Counted from the stretch's first letter, positions 27,031-35,173 are shown. The stretch: 64,000 nucleotides of DNA from Eubacteriales bacterium (GCA_030524135.1 JAUNHA010000003.1:1-64000); one strand, 5' to 3'. Notes: a model not told the origin generated them from the sequence alone. Translations and numbers: made by a program.

Positions 27031-27119
27031 TCTTCCCTACGTTGGCATTATCCAAATCAGGTTATGGGTCGAAACCAGTCAGTTTCCTCTCAGCCGACTT
27101 CAGTCAGCTCCCCTCTATG
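27031..27119 (-). promoter_or_regulatory. TPP riboswitch (THI element)
   Basis: The minus strand carries the conserved thiamine pyrophosphate aptamer: GGGGAGC, then GGCTGAGAGG, the P3 stem, ACCTGATTTGGATAATGCCA and GTAGGGAAG. It lies upstream of thiW-thiMED-thiC, so high TPP should shut the operon off through the terminator at 26993-27014. Confidence 0.97.
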
Positions 27120-27166
27120 TTGTATTTTCAGTATAGTTCCGCGCAAAGCGCTTTTCAAGTATTTTT

Positions 27167-27988
27167 TTATGAGCATTCCAGCTTCACAAGCGTCAGTCCC
27201 TTTGCCTCTGCCGTAGGGCCTGCAAGCTGCCGGTTCCTTCCCTCCAGCATCTCTCTGACCTTTGACGGCTCATAGAGACCGCTTCCCACGCCGAGCAGGG
27301 TGCCCGCGATGATCCGTACCATATTGTAGAGGAAGCCGCTTCCGCTGATCTTGATCGTGATCATCCCGTAATAGCCGCGCTGGTGCTCCTCTTCTGCAGC
27401 CTCCGGTTCCGGCATGCCGCCGCATGCAGGTCTTCTGCTGTGTTCCACGAGGATCGTAATGTCGTAGATCTCCCGGACAGCCGAACCGCCCTCCTTCAGC
27501 ACCTGTGATGCCGGATTTGCAAAACTCGTAAAATCGTGTTCTCCGATCAGATACTCCGCCGCCGCGCGCATATCCCCGAGGCTGAGCGCAAAGTGACAAT
27601 GATGCGCATAAAGCCGCTGCATGGGATTCTCAATGCGTTCGTTATATACCCGGTACTCATAGGTCTTGGTGCTTTTTACTTTCCTCGGATGCCAGTCCGC
27701 GGGACATTCGCATGATTTCATGATCCGGATATCCTCCGGCAGCCGCTGGTTGATCGCAAGCGCAAATTTCTCTCCCGGAATCTGCGACATCGTATCAAAT
27801 ACCGCCACGTTTCCCAGCGCATGTACACCCGCGTCCGTACGGCTCGCTCCGATCAGCTGTATCGTTTCTCCCGTCAGCGCTGAAACCGCCTCTGTCAGCT
27901 TTCCCTCGATCGTGCTGCCGTTCGGCTGCACCTGCCATCCATTATAATTTGTGCCGTCATAAGCGACAGTCAGTTTTATTCTTCTCAA
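27167..27988 (-). CDS. truA: tRNA pseudouridine(38-40) synthase
   Basis: A 273-residue TruA with the catalytic loop GASRTDAGVHALGN (nucleophilic Asp in RTDAGVHA), the N-terminal KLTVAYDGTNYNGWQVQPN, and the C-terminal GFLYNMVRIIAGTLL segment. It modifies uridines 38-40 of the tRNA anticodon stem. The start is a TTG at 27988 whose last bases form the TGA stop of ecfA2 (TTGA), so translation is coupled to the ECF genes. A truA following the ecf genes is the ancestral order in Firmicutes. Confidence 0.96.
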   Translation of the reverse strand: MRRIKLTVAYDGTNYNGWQVQPNGSTIEGKLTEAVSALTGETIQLIGASRTDAGVHALGNVAVFDTMSQIPGEKFALAINQRLPEDIRIMKSCECPADWHPRKVKSTKTYEYRVYNERIENPMQRLYAHHCHFALSLGDMRAAAEYLIGEHDFTSFANPASQVLKEGGSAVREIYDITILVEHSRRPACGGMPEPEAAEEEHQRGYYGMITIKISGSGFLYNMVRIIAGTLLGVGSGLYEPSKVREMLEGRNRQLAGPTAEAKGLTLVKLECS

Positions 27989-28863
27989 TTTACCTGCTTC
28001 TTTCTGCCAGCCTGCTTCTTTTCATACAAAGCAAGAATTGCGTCTTTTGCCTCCGCAACTGTTCCGATGCTTGTATCCACATCGGCGCCCTCATCCTTCA
28101 GCTCGTGCATCAGATAGGTGATCTGCGGCGCGGAAAGTCCCATCCGTTCAAGCTCTCTGTAATACTGGAACACACGCTTCGGTCTGTCAAAATAGCACAG
28201 ATTTCCCTCATTGAGCACGAGCAGCCTGTCTGCGTACTGTGCAATATCCTCCATGCTGTGCGACACCAGGAGGATCGTCGTATGCTGTTTTTTATGAAGC
28301 TCAGAAACCGTCTCAAGAATCTCGTCCCGTCCCTTCGGGTCAAGTCCTGCCGTCGGTTCGTCAAGGATCAGTACCTGCGGGCGCATCGCGAGCACGCCTG
28401 CGATCGCAGCTCTCCGCTTTTGTCCGCCGGAAAGCTCAAACGGACTTCTCTCATAAAATTCCTCCGACAGTCCGGAAAGCTTAAGCGCCTCTTTTGCGCG
28501 CTCCTCTGCTTCAGCGTCCGTAAGCCCCATATTTTTCGGTCCGTATTTGACGTCCGAAAGCACGTCAGCCTCAAAAAGCTGGTATTCCGGATACTGGAAC
28601 ACAAGCCCGACCCTGCCTCTCAATGCCCGGAGATCATACCCCTCGGCAAAGATGTCCTCTCCGTTAAAATAAACCGTCCCGGAGCTCGGACGCATAAGAC
28701 CATTGAGATGCTGGATCAGCGTGGATTTTCCCGATCCCGTATGTCCGATGAGTCCGATGAACTCACCGTCTTCTATTTCAAAGCTGATATCCCTGAGCGC
28801 GTAGGACTGCATCGCCGTCCCCTGCTGATAGATATGCGTCAGCTTTTCACATCGAATACTCAT
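27985..28863 (-). CDS. ecfA2: Energy-coupling factor transporter ATPase EcfA2
   Basis: A 292-residue ABC ATPase. Walker A is GHTGSGKST, the signature motif LSGGQKRRAAI and Walker B VLILDEPTAGLDP, followed by the switch His in LLVSHSMED. The opening THIYQQGT and DGEFIGLIGHTGSGKSTLIQ identify the A2 type. With EcfA1 and EcfT it powers several S components, probably including ThiW. It is the last of the three ECF genes here, 11 bases after ecfT, and its stop overlaps truA. Confidence 0.95.
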   Translation of the reverse strand: MSIRCEKLTHIYQQGTAMQSYALRDISFEIEDGEFIGLIGHTGSGKSTLIQHLNGLMRPSSGTVYFNGEDIFAEGYDLRALRGRVGLVFQYPEYQLFEADVLSDVKYGPKNMGLTDAEAEERAKEALKLSGLSEEFYERSPFELSGGQKRRAAIAGVLAMRPQVLILDEPTAGLDPKGRDEILETVSELHKKQHTTILLVSHSMEDIAQYADRLLVLNEGNLCYFDRPKRVFQYYRELERMGLSAPQITYLMHELKDEGADVDTSIGTVAEAKDAILALYEKKQAGRKKQVN

Positions 28864-28874
28864 ATTGTTCCTCT

Positions 28875-29678
28875 TTAAAAAGGCAGAAACCGCGTCGCAA
28901 GCATCAGCAGGAAATAGATCAGCATCAGCCAGTACGCGAGCTTATCCCGCTTTTCATAATGCAGGGGCTTCATCTTCGTTCTGCCCTCTCCGCCGTGATA
29001 GCAGCGCGCTTCCATTGCCATCGCAAGATCGGATGCCCGCCGGAATGCCGAGATAAAAAGCGGCACAAGGATCGGCACCATCGCCTTTGCGCGTTCAATG
29101 ATATTCCCGCTCTCAAAATCAGCGCCTCTTGCTGTCTGTGCCTTCATGATCTTGTCCGTCTCTTCGATCAAAATCGGAATAAAGCGAAGTGCGATCGACA
29201 TCATCATCGAGATCTCATGGACAGGAATCGAAAAACGCTTCAAAAATCCAAGACCCTTTTCAAGGCCGTCCGTAAGCTGGTTCGGCGTCGTGGTCAGCGT
29301 CATCAGCGAGGAAGCGATCACAAGATACACAAGCCTCACAGCCATGAAAAAAGCCAGCGACAGCCCTTCCCAGGTAATCTTCAGAAAGCCGAACGTCACG
29401 ATCGGCGTACCGTCTGTCAGAAACAGGTTAAAGGAGACGGAAATGATCAGGAGAATCAGAATCGTCTTAAGGCCCTTGGTGATAAATTTAAACGGAACAC
29501 GGCTCAGTCTGATCAGTGCAAACAGTACTACGGTCGCGATCGCATAGGCCACGATGCCCGATGCCGCGAACAGCGAGATCAGGAAAACCATGGTTCCGGC
29601 AAGCTTTACGCGCGGATCCAGACGGTGAATCGGCGAATCGACAGGGTAATACTGTCCAATGGTAATGTCTCTTATCAT
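28875..29678 (-). CDS. ecfT: Energy-coupling factor transporter transmembrane protein EcfT
   Basis: A 267-residue membrane protein with about five hydrophobic helices and the EcfT start IGQYYPVDSPIHRLDPRVK. The two cytoplasmic coupling-helix motifs appear as ARG-type sequences (AQTARGADF and MEARCYHGG). It couples EcfA1-EcfA2 hydrolysis to the S component. Its ATG overlaps the ecfA1 TGA (ATGA). It lies between the two ATPase genes, whereas Bacillus-type operons place it after both. Confidence 0.94.
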   Translation of the reverse strand: MIRDITIGQYYPVDSPIHRLDPRVKLAGTMVFLISLFAASGIVAYAIATVVLFALIRLSRVPFKFITKGLKTILILLIISVSFNLFLTDGTPIVTFGFLKITWEGLSLAFFMAVRLVYLVIASSLMTLTTTPNQLTDGLEKGLGFLKRFSIPVHEISMMMSIALRFIPILIEETDKIMKAQTARGADFESGNIIERAKAMVPILVPLFISAFRRASDLAMAMEARCYHGGEGRTKMKPLHYEKRDKLAYWLMLIYFLLMLATRFLPF

Positions 29679-30565
29679 TTGCCGTCACCTCCATCCTCTG
29701 CGGATGATGTGCCCGAGATCAGCGGCATCAGCTCTTTTACAAGCTCCTCCCTCGTGAGAATACCGTCCGGAAGCGGAAGTCCGGCGCATTTCAGCTCATA
29801 AGCAAGCTCCGTCACCTGCGGAACGCATAATGACAATGCCTTAAGCTCCTCTACCTGGGAAAAGATCTCCCGCGGCGTTCCGTCCATGACGACCCTGCCG
29901 CCATCCATGACGACAATGCGGTCGGCATCGACAGCCTCTTCCATATAGTGCGTGATGTGGACAATGGTAATGCCGTCCCGCTCATTTAATTCATGCACGG
30001 TACGCATCACGTCTTTTCGGCCGTTGGGATCGAGCATCGCTGTCGGCTCATCGAGGATAATGCAAGCCGGCTTCATCGCCATAACGCCCGCAATTGCCAC
30101 GCGCTGCTTCTGACCGCCGGACAGGCGGTTCGGAGACTTCATCCGGTAAGAAAGCATGCCGACCGCCGAAAGCGAAGCCTCGACGCGGCGCCAGATCTCC
30201 TCCGTAGGCACACCGATATTTTCCGGACCAAATCCCACGTCCTCTTCCACAACATTTGCGATGATCTGATTGTCCGGGTTCTGAAATACCATTCCCGCCG
30301 CCTCTCTGATCTCAAGAAGCTTCGATTCATCCGAGGTCGGCATACCCGCCACGAACACCTCCCCGTCCTTCGGCAGGTTTAATCCGTTCAGAAGCTTTGC
30401 AAACGTGGATTTTCCGGAGCCGTTGTGTCCGAGAATACACACAAAACTGCCCTTTTCGATCGTCAGGTTCAGATCGCGGAGGGCATGGCTTACTTCTTCA
30501 ATATTATCATTTTCATCTCTTCGCACATAGTCGAAAAAGACATGTGCTGCATCTATGATCTTCAT
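29675..30565 (-). CDS. ecfA1: Energy-coupling factor transporter ATPase EcfA1
   Basis: A 296-residue ABC ATPase of the EcfA1 type: Walker A GHNGSGKST followed by FAKLLNGLNLP, Q-loop FQNPDNQIIA, signature RLSGGQKQRVAIAG and Walker B IILDEPTAMLDP. First gene of ecfA1-ecfT-ecfA2-truA. No good Shine-Dalgarno is visible before the ATG at 30565, and a strong promoter ends only nine bases before it, so its mRNA may be nearly leaderless. Confidence 0.94.
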   Translation of the reverse strand: MKIIDAAHVFFDYVRRDENDNIEEVSHALRDLNLTIEKGSFVCILGHNGSGKSTFAKLLNGLNLPKDGEVFVAGMPTSDESKLLEIREAAGMVFQNPDNQIIANVVEEDVGFGPENIGVPTEEIWRRVEASLSAVGMLSYRMKSPNRLSGGQKQRVAIAGVMAMKPACIILDEPTAMLDPNGRKDVMRTVHELNERDGITIVHITHYMEEAVDADRIVVMDGGRVVMDGTPREIFSQVEELKALSLCVPQVTELAYELKCAGLPLPDGILTREELVKELMPLISGTSSAEDGGDGK

Positions 30566-30574
30566 ATCGGTCTA

Positions 30575-30603
30575 AGTATACAGTTTCGCCCTATAAAAGT
30601 CAA
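30575..30603 (-). promoter_or_regulatory. Promoter of ecfA1, almost leaderless
   Basis: TTGACT (30598-30603) and TATACT (30575-30580) on the minus strand, 17 bases apart, precede the ecfA1 ATG by only nine bases. A start of transcription seven bases after the -10 box would leave two or three bases of leader. Confidence 0.7.
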
Positions 30604-30606
30604 AAT

Positions 30607-30666
30607 CATTTTTCGTATCTGCTTTATAGACTGCTGCATTTTTCGTGTCTGCTTTACTTGACCACT
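30607..30666. repeat. 30-bp imperfect tandem repeat
   Basis: CATTTTTCGTATCTGCTTTA at 30607-30626 recurs at 30637-30656 with one change (A to G), a 30-base period. Two copies are visible. It lies next to the 32-base array between the divergent ecfA1 and ATPase genes. Confidence 0.7.
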
Positions 30667-30678
30667 GCAACTACTACA

Positions 30679-30780
30679 AAAAAACTGCAGTTCTTCTGAA
30701 AAGTCCCTTGAAAAAACTGCAATTTTGCAAAAAAGTCCCTTGAAAAAACTACAATTTTTGAAAAAAGTCGTTTGAAAAAA
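30679..30780. repeat. 32-bp tandem repeat array, three copies and a partial
   Basis: Units begin at 30679, 30711 and 30743, each AAAAAACTRCA... ending AAGTC..TTG, with a fourth partial unit from 30775. The period is exactly 32 bases, about three helical turns. The array ends close to the AAA ATPase start at 30829 and may act on that gene's transcription. Confidence 0.85.
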
Positions 30781-30828
30781 TTTTGCACTTCATTTATACT
30801 TAAATTATCAACGAGGAGGTTTCTGGTT

Positions 30829-32148
30829 ATGCTGAAAAGAAAAATAGAGCAACAATTGATCGATTGGAAGAATACACCTGATCATAAGCCTCTGATCATC
30901 AAAGGCTGCCGTCAATGCGGGAAGACTTTTTCTGTGCTTGACTTTGCCGAAAAAAACTATAAGCATGTCGTCTATCTTAATTTTTTTGAAAACCCAAATT
31001 ACGCTTCTGTCTTCGCTGGCTCTCTTGATGTGGATAACATTGTAATGCTGCTATCTGCTTTGTTGGGAAACAGCGCAGTATTTGAAAGCGGGAAGACTGT
31101 TCTTGTTCTGGACGAAATTCAGGAATGTCCGGAAGCACGAACAGCCTTGAAATTTTTCAGAATTGACGGGCGCTATGATGTGATCTGCACCGGGTCACTG
31201 CTTGGTGTAAGCGGATATGGCAAAGATCCCCGTTCTGTCCCTGTTGGATCGGAAAGCATCATGGATATGTATCCGCTCGATTTTGAAGAATTTCTTTGGG
31301 CAAACGGCATCCCGGATACGATCATCAGTCTGCTCCAGCAGCATCTGGATAACGAAACGCCCGTTCCGGAAGCATTGCATAACCGCTTGAAGGAACTGCT
31401 CCTGCAGTATGTTGTGGTGGGTGGAATGCCAGACTGTGTTCAGGCATTCATAAATACCAGACAAATGAATCACGTACTGCAGATTCAGCGCGATATCATT
31501 CATTCTTATGAAGATGATATGGTTAAATATGCAGAAAAAAAAGATAAATCCCGCATAAGGGAATGTTTTCAGTCTATCCCGAAACAGCTCAGCAAGGAAA
31601 ATAAAAAATTCCAATACTCTCTAATAGAGAAAGGCGCCACCGGATCTAAATTTGAAGGAAGTCTCCAATGGATAGAAGATGCCGGCATCATTATCAGAAG
31701 CTATAACCTTTCAATCACAGAGCTGCCGTTGGATGGAAACGCAGAGAAAAATGTATTTAAAGTATATATGCGAGACTGTGGACTGTTTGTCAGCATGCTG
31801 GAAGACGGAACTCAGTATGATATCCTCAAAGGAAATCTCTTCGGCTATAAAGGCGCTATTTTTGAAAATCTGGTTGCTGATATCTTCGGTAAAATGGGCA
31901 GAAAACTGTATTATTTCCGTAAAGACAGCGGACTGGAGGTGGATTTTGTAATCCGGTATAAGGGTGCATGCACTCCCGTAGAAGTAAAAGCATCCAACGG
32001 CAATATCAAAAGCACGAAAACGATTTTAAATCATCCGGAAAAATACCATGTCAGCAGCGCGATCAAACTGGGGGATTACAACATTGGCAGAGCAGATAAA
32101 CTCCTGACGCTTCCGCTATACATGGCATTTCTGCTGAAAACTCCCTGA
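30829..32148 (+). CDS. AAA-type ATPase with C-terminal DUF4143 / PD-(D/E)XK-like domain
   Basis: A 439-residue ATPase. Walker A is GCRQCGKTF, Walker B TVLVLDEIQECPEA, and sensor-like TGSLLGVSG follows. The C-terminal part is the DUF4143 domain (FKVYMRDCGLFVSM) and ends with a nuclease-like pattern, GLEVDFVIRY ... PVEVKASNG, resembling the E-D-ExK arrangement of PD-(D/E)XK proteins. The ATG at 30829 is chosen for GAGGAGG; the frame extends 19 codons upstream into the tandem repeats. Proteins of this family are widespread, often solitary, and of unknown function; a DNA-linked stress or conflict role is only a guess. It is on the opposite strand to its neighbours and more AT-rich than they are. 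Confidence 0.87.
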   Translation: MLKRKIEQQLIDWKNTPDHKPLIIKGCRQCGKTFSVLDFAEKNYKHVVYLNFFENPNYASVFAGSLDVDNIVMLLSALLGNSAVFESGKTVLVLDEIQECPEARTALKFFRIDGRYDVICTGSLLGVSGYGKDPRSVPVGSESIMDMYPLDFEEFLWANGIPDTIISLLQQHLDNETPVPEALHNRLKELLLQYVVVGGMPDCVQAFINTRQMNHVLQIQRDIIHSYEDDMVKYAEKKDKSRIRECFQSIPKQLSKENKKFQYSLIEKGATGSKFEGSLQWIEDAGIIIRSYNLSITELPLDGNAEKNVFKVYMRDCGLFVSMLEDGTQYDILKGNLFGYKGAIFENLVADIFGKMGRKLYYFRKDSGLEVDFVIRYKGACTPVEVKASNGNIKSTKTILNHPEKYHVSSAIKLGDYNIGRADKLLTLPLYMAFLLKTP

Positions 32149-32158
32149 TAAAAATAGC

Positions 32159-32190
32159 AAGCGACCGATTCTTAATTCCGGTCGCTTTTT
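32159..32190. terminator. Bidirectional terminator between the ATPase and nitroreductase genes
   Basis: AAGCGACCG/CGGTCGCTTTTT (32159-32167 with 32179-32187, 11-base loop) followed by T-rich sequence on the plus strand. It serves the ATPase gene and overlaps the last codons of the convergent nitroreductase gene. Confidence 0.85.
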
Positions 32191-32768
32191 ACGATAAGTT
32201 CTTCGAGACCGCGCTTCGGGACATAATGCCTGCCCTCTGCATCACGGTAATATTTTACGCTTCCGACTTCCGGCAGATCAACGATCTGCACTGTTTCTGC
32301 CGGTTTTCCGAGCGCTAAAACAAGTTCGACGGAAAAGCGCTCCGGATCAATCAAAAGCGCCTCCATAAGTTCTTTTCGTCTGATATTTGCCAGCATACAC
32401 CCACCGTACCCGAGTGCAGCGGCTCCAAGCATGATCGTCTGTGCACAGATGCCGGTATCCACAGGTTTTTTCTCCGCAAGCTCTCTGTCACAGAGTACAA
32501 TGATATACCCTCCCGGACGTTCTCCTTCTGCCGGACCATTCCACTCAGGGAGTGCAGCAGCCCAGCCAAGCGTCTCAAATACTGCAGCGCATCCCTTCTC
32601 AGTGTATACAGGCATGAATTTCAGTGCCTGTGAATTTGCTGTAGACGGACAGTATCTGACAAGTCCGATCAGCTCTGCAAGCTTGTCCTCCGACAGCTTC
32701 ATGCTTTCATCAAATCTGCGGTAACTGCGGTCCTGTTTTACAAGCTTTTTAAATTCTTCAAATCTCAT
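32172..32768 (-). CDS. Nitroreductase-family FMN flavoprotein
   Basis: A 198-residue member of the nitroreductase fold, with an FMN-phosphate-binding RSYRRFDES near residue 15 and a later GAAALGYGGCMLANI helix that packs under the flavin. Such enzymes use NAD(P)H to reduce nitro compounds, quinones or flavins; the physiological substrate is unknown. The second of two ATG codons (32768) is preferred because AAGGAG is six bases before it. The gene converges on the AAA ATPase gene and follows the DNA glycosylase gene by 59 bases. Confidence 0.87.
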   Translation of the reverse strand: MRFEEFKKLVKQDRSYRRFDESMKLSEDKLAELIGLVRYCPSTANSQALKFMPVYTEKGCAAVFETLGWAAALPEWNGPAEGERPGGYIIVLCDRELAEKKPVDTGICAQTIMLGAAALGYGGCMLANIRRKELMEALLIDPERFSVELVLALGKPAETVQIVDLPEVGSVKYYRDAEGRHYVPKRGLEELIVKSDRN

Positions 32769-32827
32769 CATCTGCTCCTTTTTGTGAATCGCCTGTCATC
32801 TGGGGTCAGCAGGCTTTCCGTTTTGTT

Positions 32828-33352
32828 TCAGCTGTTCTCTGTAATCTGCCGGTATGCCTCACATAAGCGCTCAAACCCGACTGCACAGTTCGCCGGAGAG
32901 GTGGACGGCAGTCTCACCGCCGCAATACCCGCAGTCGGATATACAAGCTTTTCGTAGAGTTTTTGTGCAGTCGCTCCCGTCGTATAGATCCGTCTGATCT
33001 TTGTCTTTATCAGCAGAGAAGCGATATCATTCGGCACGGCATCCCGGATACTCCCATCAGCAGCGCCCCTGATCCGGCATTCTGCAAGAACATCCCAGAG
33101 TGCGATATGATGGTGCAAAAGCATTTCTTTTTTCTGCGCGATATCCTCAGGCATCAGCTCCCCGAGAACAGCTGCCATCACCTTCCAGAAACGGTTTTGC
33201 GGATGTCCGTAATAGAAGCCCTGCTCACGTGATTTGGGTGAAGGAATCGAACCCAGAATCAGGATTTCAGAGTCTTGATCATACAGCGGAGGAAATTCGT
33301 GTGTTACGTACTGCAGACCCTCCTCATCCTGCATAAAGCTTATATTTTTCAC
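32828..33352 (-). CDS. DNA-deoxyinosine (hypoxanthine) glycosylase, UDG family 6-like
   Basis: A 174-residue uracil-DNA-glycosylase-superfamily protein. Motif I is ILGSIPSPKSREQGFYYGHP followed by QNRFW, the N and RFW supporting family 6 hypoxanthine-DNA glycosylases; motif II is LPSTSPAN. It removes deaminated adenine (hypoxanthine) and probably other deaminated bases from DNA. Translation likely begins at GTG 33352, since AAAGGTGA lies just before it; an upstream GTG at 33361 is possible. It sits between rplQ and the nitroreductase gene, inside an otherwise conserved ribosomal neighbourhood. Confidence 0.9.
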   Translation of the reverse strand: MKNISFMQDEEGLQYVTHEFPPLYDQDSEILILGSIPSPKSREQGFYYGHPQNRFWKVMAAVLGELMPEDIAQKKEMLLHHHIALWDVLAECRIRGAADGSIRDAVPNDIASLLIKTKIRRIYTTGATAQKLYEKLVYPTAGIAAVRLPSTSPANCAVGFERLCEAYRQITENS

Positions 33353-33388
33353 GGTTCTCACCTTTCGAAATCTTATTTCAGATTACAG

Positions 33389-33434
33389 AAAAACGCCGCT
33401 TCCGGAAGCCCATGGGCGACCTTTGCGGCGTTTT
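33389..33434 (-). terminator. Terminator of the S10-spc-alpha superoperon
   Basis: AACGCCGC/GCGGCGTT (with a short inner hairpin) lies 11 bases past the rplQ stop and is followed on the minus strand by TTTTTCTG. It is the natural end of the superoperon. Confidence 0.85.
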
Positions 33435-33445
33435 GATCTTTTTCG

Positions 33446-33994
33446 TTATACCAGCTCGATGAGAACTTCCATCGCAGCATCACCCTTACGCGGTCCGATC
33501 TTTACGATACGGGTGTATCCGCCGTTACGGGAAGCATACTTCGGAGCGTACTCGTCGAAGAGCTTGCCCACGATATCAGCCTGCTTTGTATTTCTCTTCT
33601 TTCCTGCAGCCTCTGCCGGAACTTCCGTTACATCATAGAGAACGGAGAGCATCTTACGTCTTGCATGCAGTCTGGACGGCTTGTCCTTCTTGATGGTCTT
33701 GTCAACTTCATCATAAACGGTAACCTTCTTCTGCTTGCCGTTTACTTCCTTGACTTCCTTCACACGCTTGCCCTCGGCATCCTTGCGTGCAACCTTGGCC
33801 TTAACGGTAACCTCTTCGAAGTTATCCTTCTCCTTAACAGCGAGAGCGATGAGGCCCTCTGCCTGCTTACGGATTTCCTTGGCTCTTGCCTCGGTCGTAA
33901 CGATCTTGCCATGATATAACAGAGCGGTGATCTGGTTTCTTAAAAGAGCCTTTCTCTGGGAAGAGGTCTTTCCTAACTTTCTGTACTTTGCCAT
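33446..33994 (-). CDS. rplQ: 50S ribosomal protein L17 with basic insertion
   Basis: A 182-residue L17, compared with about 120 residues in Bacillus. The N-terminus AKYRKLGKTSSQRKALLRN and the C-terminus GGYTRIVKIGPRKGDAAMEV are canonical. Between residues about 53 and 105 there is a lysine-rich insertion (VARKDAEGKRVKEVKEV and following) just before the SRLHARR block. Last gene of the superoperon. The insertion should project from the ribosome surface near the exit-tunnel side. Confidence 0.97.
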   Translation of the reverse strand: MAKYRKLGKTSSQRKALLRNQITALLYHGKIVTTEARAKEIRKQAEGLIALAVKEKDNFEEVTVKAKVARKDAEGKRVKEVKEVNGKQKKVTVYDEVDKTIKKDKPSRLHARRKMLSVLYDVTEVPAEAAGKKRNTKQADIVGKLFDEYAPKYASRNGGYTRIVKIGPRKGDAAMEVLIELV

Positions 33995-34135
33995 TGTGGT
34001 ATATCCTCCTATTGTGCCTGTGGTCTTATCAGTAGGACTCCGAACCCCGCCGGAGGCTCATCTTGCCTGCGGTCGGTTTTTCGTGTCCATCCCGCCTCAA
34101 AGTAAAGAAGCGGGATGCCATTATTCTTTTAATAT
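33995..34135 (-). promoter_or_regulatory. Structured rpoA-rplQ intergenic region
   Basis: The 141-base gap contains an eight-base-pair hairpin CATCCCGC/GCGGGATG (34088-34095 with 34110-34117) and a smaller CTCCG/CGGAG hairpin (34038-34042 with 34051-34055). It has no T-tract, so attenuation, processing or L17 control is more likely than termination. Confidence 0.45.
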
Positions 34136-35095
34136 TTATGCTTCTTCGCCCGTATTGAGGGAAAGTCCGAGATCCTTAAGCTTTGCAAGCACTTCCTCAA
34201 GTGACTTGCGGCCGAGATTTCTTACCTTCATCATATCGTCAGGCGTCTTCGAGCAGAGCTCTTCAACGGTATTGATACCGGCTCTCTTGAGACAGTTATA
34301 AGAACGAACGGAAAGCTCCAGCTCGTCGATATTCATCTCAAGTACCTTGCCCTTCTCATCATCTTCCTTCTCGATCATGACCTCTGCGGTCTTTGCGTTC
34401 TCGGAAAGATCGATGAAGAGGTTCAGATGCTCGCTGAGCACCTTTGCCGCAAGGCTGACTGCCTCATCCGGCGCAAGGGTTCCATTGGTATATACATCCA
34501 GTGTGAGCTTGTCAAAGTCGGTCTGCTGGCCTACACGCGTATTCTCAACATTCATGTTTACGCGCTCAACCGGAGTGAAGATCGAGTCGATTGCAATGCA
34601 TCCGATCGGAAGATCCTCTCCCTTGTTCTTATCTGCGCCCGCATAGCCGCGTCCGTTAACAATGGTAAGCTCCATATTGAGCTTTGCATCCGGACCGCTC
34701 AGGGTTGCAATCACCTGATCCGGGTTCATGATTTCGATATCGCTGTCAACCTGAATGTCAGAGCCTCTTACCACACCTTCGCCTTCGAAGTCGATATATG
34801 CCGTCTTCGGAGCCATGTCAGTGCCATGGTTCTTGATGGCAAGCTCTTTGATGTTCATGATGATCTCAGTCACATCTTCCTTAACGCCCGGGATCGAGGA
34901 GAATTCATGCAGAACGCCGTCGATCTTGATACGGCTTACTGCCGTACCCGGAAGAGAAGAAAGCATGATGCGTCTCAGTGAGTTGCCAAGCGTAATACCG
35001 TAGCCTCTCTCAAGCGGTTCGCAGACAAACTTGCCGCTCTTCTTGTCATCGGAAATCTCTACAATCTCGATATTTGGCTTTTCAAAATCAAACAC
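34136..35095 (-). CDS. rpoA: DNA-directed RNA polymerase subunit alpha
   Basis: A 319-residue alpha subunit. Residues 1-230 form the dimerisation/assembly domain ([20 protein letters not shown]) and about 245-319 the C-terminal DNA- and activator-binding domain ([18 protein letters not shown]). Translation starts at GTG 35095, preceded by AGGAG, because the family N-terminus [11 protein letters not shown] begins there; the open frame further upstream is not conserved. Confidence 0.97.
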   Translation of the reverse strand: MFDFEKPNIEIVEISDDKKSGKFVCEPLERGYGITLGNSLRRIMLSSLPGTAVSRIKIDGVLHEFSSIPGVKEDVTEIIMNIKELAIKNHGTDMAPKTAYIDFEGEGVVRGSDIQVDSDIEIMNPDQVIATLSGPDAKLNMELTIVNGRGYAGADKNKGEDLPIGCIAIDSIFTPVERVNMNVENTRVGQQTDFDKLTLDVYTNGTLAPDEAVSLAAKVLSEHLNLFIDLSENAKTAEVMIEKEDDEKGKVLEMNIDELELSVRSYNCLKRAGINTVEELCSKTPDDMMKVRNLGRKSLEEVLAKLKDLGLSLNTGEEA

Positions 35096-35173
35096 TTTAT
35101 GCACTCCTTTCCTAATGCTGCCCTGATACCAGAGCATAGGTGTCGGAGCGTACAAAATAATGCGCAATGCGCA

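Noticed and set aside
30607..30780. CRISPR array
   Set aside because: The repeats are contiguous with 30- and 32-base periods and have no spacers of separate sequence; no cas genes nearby.
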